This document shows, piece after piece, positions 40,401 through 51,500 of a stretch of 64,000 bases of DNA. A program made the position numbers and the translations under genes. Position 1 is the stretch's first letter; each line of letters begins with the position of its first letter. The stretch spans positions 62,001-126,000 of the forward strand of contig JAWPHD010001274.1 of the NCBI GenBank assembly GCA_037043455.1, given 5' to 3'. A model generated the notes under the pieces. The model was not told the DNA's origin, searched no databases, and saw only the letters and a program-made list of their open reading frames with translations. This DNA comes from Cyrtodaria siliqua (taxonomy: Eukaryota; Mollusca; Bivalvia; Adapedonta; Hiatellidae).

Positions 40401-42506
40401 TAAAAGCGGTAATTGTATTGATGATGATAGCGCTTTAAGGTTTATGTCATAGACCATACTGGTGTCGAAGGTAAAAAACTCCCGTAATCAAATCCATAAG
40501 CGGTAAAAACAGTGTGTTTTTTAGAAACTTTTAATTTAATCAAATCCATTAGCGGTAAAAACATTGCATTTTTTAGGAACTTATAATTTTTGAAGACGGT
40601 AAGGTTTCTTAAAACAGGTGGGGGCTCTTCTAATAGAGGAAATACGGTATTAATATATAGGTAAATTGACATCACAGAGAAATGTGAACGTTTAACATCA
40701 ACTTGTATGGGTTTTTGTGTGATAAATAGAATCTCACAAAATCATCTATTATTTTTTAAACTCTTCAGTAAACATTAAACATTATTTGATGCTCGACAAG
40801 CCGCGCATTGTATATTTTTGCCAACTCGTTTAATAAATCCGCACTCGATCATGGAAGATCAGCTATTATATCCGCCGAGAAATAAATATTTAATCATTAT
40901 TCTCCCATCACTGCTAAAATCAACAAAATATTCTGAAGTATATAATTTTTTTAGGTCACACATAGATGAAATATTACATTTTTATATTGTGCCCGGCCTT
41001 CGCACAGTATAGGTTATTTAGAGCCGCCCCAGAGAGAGGAAAAGGATACATAGGAATCTGGGAACCGTGCCCTACTCTTATTATCGAATAGATTCCTGTT
41101 GTTCCTTAACGTGCTTGGAGGATAGACTGATACACGGGACCGCCCGGTTTACGTCCCCATCCGAAGGACGAGGTTAAGGGAAAGTGTGTTTCCCAAGAAC
41201 ACATCGACGGAAAGGATGAGATATGAAATGCCTGTATATTATTCTCTATAATTATAGTATAACTGTGTAATTTATATATTATTACTAATTGCTGATATTA
41301 TTGCACCTGGATCATATATTTAAACCTATGGTAGAATAACGAAGACAAATAATACATCTAAATTTTAGTTAATTATATGCAAGCAGTTTTGAAGTGAAAT
41401 TGATACGGGACTAATAAACTGTGATACTAATGTTCGACAAAATCTTCAAGATTGCCATATGTCCCTTTAAAGTGTCCTATTATTTGTAATTTAACTGGGG
41501 CGGTCTTTAATAATATCGCTGTAAAGTGACAACAGCACAGAGAAACTTTCATGTTGTATCATGTGTATCCATTGTTTTATGTGATGGAATTTCACAATAT
41601 CTCAACAAAACAAACAAAAAAGTAAAGTATTCCAATGAGCTGGGACAATTATACTTATAGTTAGGCACTCCTCTTTTTTTTTTAAAGTAGCTATCCCGCC
41701 AAATAACTACAAAATTGCACTAGAAAACCGTTTATCGAAACTCTATCCATATAACAATGTATATGCGCTGATTAAAAGTATAGGTTTATTAATAGGTTCT
41801 TAGAATACCCGTGATTGAATAACCGTAAAATGATGGTAACTCGTAATTCGACACTCCAGTTCTGGGTTTGGTCCGGCTGGTTAAAGCCGTTTATACTGTG
41901 TATGTATGAGTTTGATTTCTCAAAATATGTAAGTTATATATATACTTTGTCATCAGTAGGTTTAGAAACAGTGTACATAATGTTTATAAAATTTGACTGT
42001 TGTTGGCGGGATGGCTACTTTAATGAGAATAATAAAAAAATCTGTACAAATCGGGTTCTCCCACTCAAATAAATCTACTGTTTCTCAAGCTTATCAAGCT
42101 TATTAAAATCTTCATTTATAAAAACCACGTTAAAGAACCGCAGAAATGTATTCCCGAATTTGGGGCGGCTCGAAATATTAACATTTGCTAGTAAGATAGA
42201 TAGAGTAGCTTAGGTACATTTTTTTTGAATTCCACTCTCTGGGGTGGCTCGAAATATTTCCATATTATTAGCTTAATTAACCTATATCACTGGGGTCAAA
42301 TATATTAAAGTTTATAGCTTTAGCTTACCCAGGGCTAGGCTAAGTCTCAGAGCTGGAACTTGGAGATGCCACTTGACAGAAGGTGGCAACATCTGCAAAG
42401 ATCCCTGAAAGAAAATCAATTGTTGTTTTTATACATACATACCTACAGTAGATGTGTTAATCCTTTACAGTACTGCTGTAGCTATATGCAAACTTTGGGC
42501 AGTGTG

Positions 42507-42541
<35 letters not shown>

Positions 42542-45500
42542 GGGGGGGGGTGATGCAAGGGCACCGATTTTGTGGGTGGGGAGGGTGAAGGGGAGGTGGC
42601 AACGGTGCATTTCTGATATGCGGTCATAGAGGTGGTTTGGGGACAAGGCCATTTATTTTTGGGGAACAATGGAACATTTTCTGTTATTGGTAATATTTTT
42701 GGGGAACAATGGAACATTTTCTGTTATTGGTAATATTTTTAGGGAACAAGGGAACATAATAATAAAAATAAATGGAAAAATATTTTTGGAGAACAAAGCA
42801 AAATATATTTAGGGAACATTGGATCATATTTTCTGTGAACATAGACCCCACTGGAAGGGTCTCATCATAGAAATAATACATCAGTGCTATATTATTATTA
42901 AATTTTAACGGAGACACTATAAACATGAACATGCACTAAATAAAACACATTTATGGGTCAGTACCGAGTGCTGTACATACCTTTCATCCTTTGTTTTTCC
43001 TTCATGTCTAAACACCAAAGTTGTCGGTGTCCCTAATCGAGGCGAAGGGACATGACTCATGTGGTCGACATGACATGACCTTGACAGGAGATGTTCTACA
43101 AGTATTTGTTACATCATTCACCCATAACAATAATTAACACATGAATAGGTCTGTCTTTTTGCTCATTAAATCCTGGAATTGTGAAGTATTCACTTGCAAT
43201 TATCCATAGTTCATTCAACCGTAAATCAACACAACAAATTACTGCCGACTTGGCCTGTTGTGATTTTTAATAAGCGTCTAGGGCGGCTGATTTTTACCGT
43301 AAACATGCTAAAGGAAAGGCAGAAAAAGTGTTTAAAGGTTGTCTTACTGACATTTTATTCGGAGCAGGAAATAACTATATCCGGGAGTAGAAAATATTCA
43401 TGTTTTACGTTTCTGTTATTGATTTTCAGTTTGCTTATTTAGCTTGTAGCCGCCATTTTGAATAATGTGTGTTTTGAGTGATAAAAAAAGGGTGACCATC
43501 TTTCAAAACGGTCTCAAAAAATGGGTAGTCATGAATTTTGCCGAAATTTTCAGGAAAGGTAGTAGAGGTACTGATCTATCATTCCTGTTAATTTAAGCCA
43601 AATTAGTGACAACCCATTTTTTGTGACCGTTTTGAGAAATCGGCAACTTTGCAGTTTCAAAAACCTCAAAATTTCCGATCTTCACATTTTAACAGCGATT
43701 TAGGCTATGCAAAATATGCCAATAGTAGTCAAAACGAATGCTATGGGGATGTTTAACGTATAAACTTACTTTATTCATTGTCTGTGTTGTTTTTGCATTC
43801 AAAATTGGCTTAAGCTAACGTTTTTTAAAAGACAACTGCAATTTCCGCGTAACTGCACGTGAGTGCAAATTGGGACTACTTCGTGTTAAAACACTTGAAA
43901 CTCAAAAGTGAGTTATGCGGTGTGTGCGCGTGAAAAGCTTCAGCTGCTGCTGCACTGAGATAGTGGTGTCTACTTCAAACACCCAGATAGTGGTGTCTAC
44001 TTCAAACACCCAGATAGTGGTGTCTACTTCAAACACCCAGATAGTGGTGTCTGCTTCAAACACCCAGATAGTGGTGTCTGCTTCAAACACCCAGATTGTG
44101 GTGTCTGCTTCAAACACCCAGATAGTGGTGTCTGTTTCAAACACCCAGATAGTGGTGTCTACTTCAAACACCCAGATAGTGGTGTCTGCTTCAAACACCC
44201 AGATAGTGGTGTCTGCTTCAAACACCCAGATAGTGGTGTCTGCTTCAAACACCCAGATAGTGGTGTCTGCTTCAAACACCCAGATAGTGATGTCTGCTTC
44301 AAACACCCAGATAGTGGTGTCTGCTTCAAACACCCAGATAGTGGTGTCTGCTTCAAACACCCAGATTGTGGTGTCTGCTTCAAACACCCAGATAGTGGTG
44401 TCTGCTTCAAACACCCAGATAGTGGTGTCTACTTCAAACACCCAGATAGTGGTGTCTGCTTCAAACACCCAGATAGTGGTGTCTGCTTCAAACACCCAGA
44501 TAGTGGTGTCTGCTTCAAACACCCAGATAGTGATGTCTGCTTCAAACACCCAGATAGTGGTGTCTGCTTCAAACACCCAGATAGTGATGTCTGCTTCAAA
44601 CACCCAGATAGTGGTGTCTGCTTCAAACACCCAGATAGTGATGTCTGCTTCAAACACCCAGATAGTGGTGTCTGCTTCAAACACCCAGATAGTGATGTCT
44701 GCTTCAAACACCCAGATAGTGGTGTCTGCTTCAAACACCCAGATAGTGGTGTCTACTTCAAACACCCAGATAGTGGTGTCTGCTTCAAACACCCAGATAG
44801 TGGTGTCTGCTTCAAACACCCAGATAGTGGTGTCTGCTTCAAACACCCAGATAGTGGTGTCTGCTTCAAACACCCAGATAGTGGTGTCTGCTTCAAACAC
44901 CCAGATAGTGGTGTCTGCTTCAGACACACAGATAGTGGTGTCTGCTTCAAACACCCAGATAGTGGTGTCTGCTTCAAACACCCAGATAGTGGTGTCTGCT
45001 TCAAACACACAGATAGTGGTGTCTGCTTCAAACACCCAGATAGTGGTGTCTGCTTCAAACACCCAGATAGTGGTGTCTGCTTCAAACACACAGATAGTGG
45101 TGTCTGCTTCAAACACCCAGATAGTGGTGTCTGCTTCAAACACCCAGATAGTGGTGTCTGTTTGAGCACTCATGCCTTCCTCTCACTCTCCCTCCTGCTG
45201 ACATTCGCAAATATTTTGATGAACTGTCAAACAACCATAATGTACAATCTATTTTCTAATGTTGTGATATGCAGGCAATGAAGCGCATGAAGGAGGAGTT
45301 GCATCACCTGCAGGAACAGGAGGCACAACAGATGGAGCAGGAACTCGAGTCTGCCAAGAAACGACAGGCAGCCATTAATGACCTAGATAAGGGGGTAAGT
45401 ACACCTCACACAGAATGTGATGGGACTGACTGTGGACTGACTGGAATCAAATTGAAAATGTGGCTTTAAATACCTGTGTAGAGATTTCACTATGTCCTCC

Positions 45501-48500
45501 AAATACAAACACATTTATGAGACCTACTGTTTTTCTTGTCTTCATAAAAGTATTTACTTATCAACAAAATTTGGCACCTCAGATATAAAGCTGTGTACTG
45601 TCCTAGTGGAATCTTCTGATTATAACAGTTTGATGAGGTTCTCAGTATGAATGCTTTTAAATACCCAAGACACTGGCATACTAGTTTTAAAGCATTTATT
45701 AGTGGAAATAAAAAGCAACAACTTTTGTAAGCATCCTGAAAAGAGGTGTGCTGTGCTGCAGTATTGTAGTCACTGATATTCAGAATGGTAATATTTATTA
45801 CAGTTGGACGGTGTGCTGTGCTGCAGTATTTTAGTCACTGATATTCAGAATGGGATATAATATTTATTACAGTTGGACGAGGTGCTGTGCTGCAGTATTG
45901 TAGTCACTGATATTCAGAATGGGATATAATATTTATTACAGTTGGACGAGGTGCTGTGCTGCAGTATTTTAGTCACTGATATTCAGAATGGGATATAATA
46001 TTTATTACAGTTGGACGGTGTGCTGTGCTGCAGTATTGTAGTCACTGATATTCAGAATAGGATATAATATTTATTACAGTTGGACGGTATGCTGTGCTGC
46101 AGTATTGTAGTCACTGATATTCAGAAATGGATATAATATTTATTACAGTTGGACGGTGTGCTGTGCTGCAGTATTGTAGTCACTGATATTCAGAATAGGA
46201 TATAATATTTATTACAGTTGGACGGTATGCTGTGCTGCAGTATTTTAGTCACTGATATTCAGAATGGGATATAATATTTATTACAGTTGGACGAGGTGCT
46301 GTGCTGCAGTATTTTAGTCACTGATATTCAGAATGGGATATAATATTTATTACAGTTGGACGGTGTGCTGTTCTGCAGTATTTTAGTCACTGATATTCAG
46401 AATGAGATATAATATTTATTACAGTTGGACGGTGTGCTGTGCTGCAGTATTGTAGTCACTGATATTTAGAATGGGATATAATATTTATTACAGTTGGACG
46501 GTGTGCTGTGCTGCAGTATTGTAGTCACTGATATTCCGAATGGGATATAATATTTATTACAGTAGGACGAGGTGCTGTGCTGCAGTATTGTAGTCACTGA
46601 TATTCAGAATGGGATATAATATTTATTACAGTTGGACGAGGTGCTGTGCTGCAGTATTTTAGTCACTGATATTCAGAATGAGATATAATATTTATTACAG
46701 TTGGACGAGGTGCTCGGTGAGCGACGGAAGGAGCTGCGAGACCAACACCAGAAGGAGCTGGCTAGACTCCGAGACGACCACACGGCACAGCTCAAAAAAC
46801 TCAGGGATGAATACAGAGAAAAGGTAAGTGAGTGTGTATTGGTGGGAGGTGGGGGAGGGGGTGGAGTCGAATTTAATTTTACTGTTCTATTGTTTACCAT
46901 TTCTTTCTTATTTATTTTGGCAATTCTCTGACAGAAAAGTAGTGATACAGAAAAAAAGGACTAAAACTATTTAAATAAAGATATATGTTCAGGGCTCGCA
47001 CTGTGATGAGCAAACAGCGCCAGATAAGCAAGAAAATGAAATATGGCCCAAGAAAAAAGAATTTTGCGAAAATGACTTGCGCAAAAAAAATCTAAATCGT
47101 ATTTTCCCTTTTTTTCAATGGCTCAAGCATTATCGGCCTAGACAAAGACTGGTACAGCGCTTTTACTACTGGGGAAACTTAACAGTGAGTGAAAAATTGA
47201 TACACAGTCTAGCACGCGTCATACGCGTGACCGTGACCGGAATAAACAGGAAACGATTAGCAAGTTTTGACAGCTTCGTGTAGCAATTTTACAATCAGCT
47301 GGTAGATTGAATTACATCATACGTTTATGATGGACTAATTACTTAAACAAACGCTCGACGCTCTATTGATTGATATCTGCGAACAACTTGTGCAAATACC
47401 GCTATGTGTTTGCCATAACTGATTCGCGACGACAAACTTGAGCGTCGAAGTTTGCAAACATGATCGGCGATCCCTAATTAAAGAACCGGCGTGAATTGAA
47501 AGATTTTGAATTTAAGGCCGACTATTTGAACTGGGCCAAACAGAAGTCACGAAGAATTATGAAATGAAAGTAACATATGTAGTCTAGACTAGTGACTTAG
47601 TAGTGGAATGATGAGCTGAAGAGATCAAAGAAAATAATTATTTATTCAATTGATAGTGACTGAGTTAGAACTTGTTTGATGAAATAAAGCTGGAAGAATT
47701 TATTCATGTGATGAGTGGCTTGTTTATAGTCTATTTGATGAAGTGAAAATGAAATTATAAAAGTGATCTGTCCCTGTGCATATGTTATAGTATATTTCAC
47801 GAAATAAAAAATTGAAATATTGTAGTTTATACTTATATGTTGTTGTTTATTTATTTCAGTTTGTGTTTTCATTAATTTAAAAACGTTTTGAGATTCTTCA
47901 AACCTGCTCTTTACTCCAAAAAATACCTGGTGAAGCTAATGCTTTATCTTTAACTGACCATAGTGTTTTGAATAATTAGCAGGCTTCTAGTTACTCCAAA
48001 TGTTTTACAATTTAAATACCACGTTAAAAAGTCGAACACTGTTACAGGAAATGTAACATTCAAGGACCTTTTTTTTGTAGCATGTGCTTCAAATTTCTAA
48101 ATGTTTATAGATGTTCTAACATGCTTTTTACTATAGAACTAGACACTGTAACTAAAGTTCCATCTTGAACTTTAGTTTTTTTCAGGTAGAAAGCATGTTT
48201 ATAGTAACTCCAAACAATTTATGATTTCAAGTCGAAAACCATGTGAATTTAAACTTCACGAAACGAGTTTGTGCAATAAAGACAATATTTGGCTCCAATG
48301 TTTTCAATTTGGCTCTATTTTTTTTCATTTGGCGAAAGTAGTTGCGCAAGGAACCCTGTGTGTTTGTCCGAGTACAAGCTAACTGTGTGTGAATTTATTT
48401 GTCAGGAACAAGACGAGAAGAAGATACTGATAGAGAATGTGGACGCGGAGAGACGCAAGGTTCAGCGACAACACGACAAGGATATGGAGGAATTACGACG

Positions 48501-51500
48501 TGATTTGTCACGGAAACGCGAGGCCTTATCGGAACAACTCGAGGATGAGGTGGGTTCTAGTCATTGCGCGTCTTATGATAGTTATTTTATGTTTCATAAT
48601 ACACACGGAAACTATGATGTATGGATTCTTCCAATGAATTAAATGAACATGTATTAAACAAGGGGGTGAACTATATATTTGACTAAAACATTATTTCTTG
48701 TTTTCTCACAGTCTGTCCATTTTGAACATTCTTATTTAATACGTTGCTCTTCGTATTTTTTCCTGACTTGTTTCTTCACTGATATTTCTGTCCATGGAAT
48801 TATTCCTCTACACACTCATTATCATCATATGATTCTCATGTAGCTAAGGGAGTATAGGGCAGACATAGAGAGGAGAAGAGCTGAAGTAACCGGCACTCTA
48901 GATACAGAGGTGATCTTTATATTGTAATATTGGCATGTGGTTGTATGCCAGGAATGGTGCATGTACCAGAGGGGATCTTTATATTGTAATATTGGCATGA
49001 GGTTGTATACCAGGAATGGTGCATGTACCAGAGGGGATCTTTATATTGTAATATTGGCATGAGGTTGTATGCCAGGAATGGTACATTTACCAGAGGTGAT
49101 CTTTATATTGTAATATTGGCATGTGGTTGTATGTCAAGAATGGTGCATGTACCAGAGGGGATCTTTATATTGTAATATTGGCATGAGGTCGTATGCCAGG
49201 AATGGTGCATGTACCAGAGGTGATCTTTATATTGTAATATTGTCATGAGGTTGTATGTCAGGAATGATGCATGTACCAGAGGGGATCTTTATATTGTAAT
49301 ATTGTCATGAGGTCGTATGCCAGGAATGGTGCATGCACCAGAGGTGATCTTTATACTGTAATATTGTCATGAGGTTGTATACCAGTTGCATGTACAGTAC
49401 TTCACTACAGATGTATTCACCCATGTGCATGAACTTGTTTTATTTGATATAAATGTTGTTGGTGGGTTTGGAGAGAGCAGAGTGGGTGTAGAGGGTGGGG
49501 TGGGGGAGTACTTTAGACCAGTCCTAGTATAATGGTGGAATGAAGATGTTGGATGTTGCAAAAGAAAGTCCTAAATCTTCTACTCAGTCATAATTTGCAG
49601 TATTACATCTGCAAAGTCATTTCTTATTTTTTGTCAACCCCTACTTGCGGAGAGTTTGACGTATCGTTGCATCCTATCTTGTTCCGTGAAACAACTAGCT
49701 AGCCAGTTTTGTACAGGATATGGACCAAACTTTGTCACTATGTTCCTTTTATGGACCTGACATCTTGTTCAAACTATTTCTTGTTCCAAAATAAATGTCC
49801 TTGCTTGTTGTGCATGCATTTAACATTGCTAATCTCATCAATGTGTTCCCCTCATCTGCCTGACCAACATATGTATCGGTGTCGCAGACCGTTTGTATAG
49901 CGGTGACTATTTGCAATGCTATTTTGTCTGCATTATCCCCATACATGGGTTCTCAAAACCAGGTGTCATACACATCACAAAATACTGTAAATATATGAAT
50001 AATATATTTATTATGTGAAATCAACAATCCAGTAAAGTGTATAACTTTACTCCTCGATATCTAAACGGCAAATGCCCTATATTAAATGAAATGTCATTTA
50101 ATTGGAAGTTACAAATTACATTCTCAATAAAGATAATGTATATAATATAATGACAACGATGATTTATGTTCAAAGACAAACATTGAAACATCAAACACAC
50201 ACATACACATTGCTGAATTGGATTACGTATCTTGTAGTCTCTTAACAATCAATATTACAAAATACTAATTACATGTTCTCTTAAAACTATGAACAATAAT
50301 ACATATGTTACATACCTGTAAATATATGAATAACATATTTATTATGTGAAATCAACAATCCAGTAAAGTGTATAACTTTACTCCTCGATATCTAAACGGC
50401 AAATGCGCCGAAGCATAGCTTTATCGCGTGCACGTGCATAATTATATTAGTAAAGGTATGAGTGTATAACATGTCATTGCTATAGGATATATTCTAACAG
50501 GGTCACCTGTGTTATGTTACATAAAAGGGAAAATAAATAGATAAAGAAGCAAGGTTTTAATGAGTTTATTATTTATTTTCCCGCCCTGTGACATACTTCC
50601 CCTCTTTAATAAATGACGTCCCGACATTATCAAACAGTAAACAAAACATGATTTGAATATTATCCTTGACCTGAAATTAGAAAATATTATGGTCTGTGCA
50701 GCAATACCTAAGTTGCAAATACAACAGTCTGATTAGATGCTGGCTATCTTCTTTGCACATGAAAAGTGTAAAATATACATTTTTCCGTTCAGCAATGATG
50801 TGTTGAAATCTCAACCGAAACAAAAGGTATGTTAACTATAAAAACAATTCATAATATATATGAAACCGACTTCATCAGCGTACACTGCAACCTAAACTCC
50901 TAGAACAGGTACACCTTCCCGTTCCATTTCTCAGGTATATTGCTTACCTGAAAGTTAACCTATCTGGAGGCTTTCTTGTCCTGTTACCCCTGCGCAAGTT
51001 CCCAACCTCATCGCTTTCAGATTTTGTTGATATTTCAGAACGTTGTTGGTCATCTGCAGGTAACTGTGGCACAGATGGTAACTTCAGTGCTGGATCTCCC
51101 GGTTTACGTCTCATCGGGCTGACGTATTTACCGGAACACTCACTTTTATCCTGATGATCACTGTCAGACGTACTGTATTCTTCACTGCTTTCCGACTTCT
51201 GCTTTGCATGGTGTTCCTGAGATTCATCTTTTTCCAAACAAGGAATGCCCATGAAAGGAAGCAACATATTCCTATGGAGAAGTCTCTTCTTTGGTGACCT
51301 GTCACCTTCCTTGTAGACTTCAAACACAGGAATATCTGCAATGGGTTGCCGTCTAATAACATAGGTGGTCCTTTCCCATTCGTCTGCCAATTTATTTCTT
51401 CCTTTTAGGCCAACATTCCTTACCAACACCCTATCACCTTCATGAAGGCAGGCGTGACGAACCTTGGCATCATAAACCCGTTTGTGGCGTTTTGTGCTCT

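Larger units (their letters stand above)
37489..43957. other. 6.5-kb block interrupting the 27-bp minisatellite
   Basis: Left junction CACCCAGA|CAGGTGG, right junction GCACTG|AGATAGTGG. The trinucleotide AGA of the repeat is present at both edges (37486-37488, 43958-43960), as a 3-bp insertion duplication would give. The block begins CAGGTG and ends CACTG but shows no extended terminal inverted repeats. It contains two SINEs, a MITE, a poly-G element and otherwise AT-rich DNA. No transposase frame is seen. It may be an insertion, or unrelated DNA between two arrays. Confidence 0.5.

Noticed and set aside
42457..42717. 86-codon - strand frame with Pro/His/Thr runs
   Set aside because: It is a translation of a (GT)n/poly-G microsatellite and a short tandem repeat.
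33847..45165. CRISPR array
   Set aside because: Units are contiguous with no unique spacers, the genome is eukaryotic and no cas genes are present.
46990..48358. Firm call of a hAT element
   Set aside because: Only about five terminal bases pair convincingly and no target-site duplication is found. Kept as a low-confidence feature.
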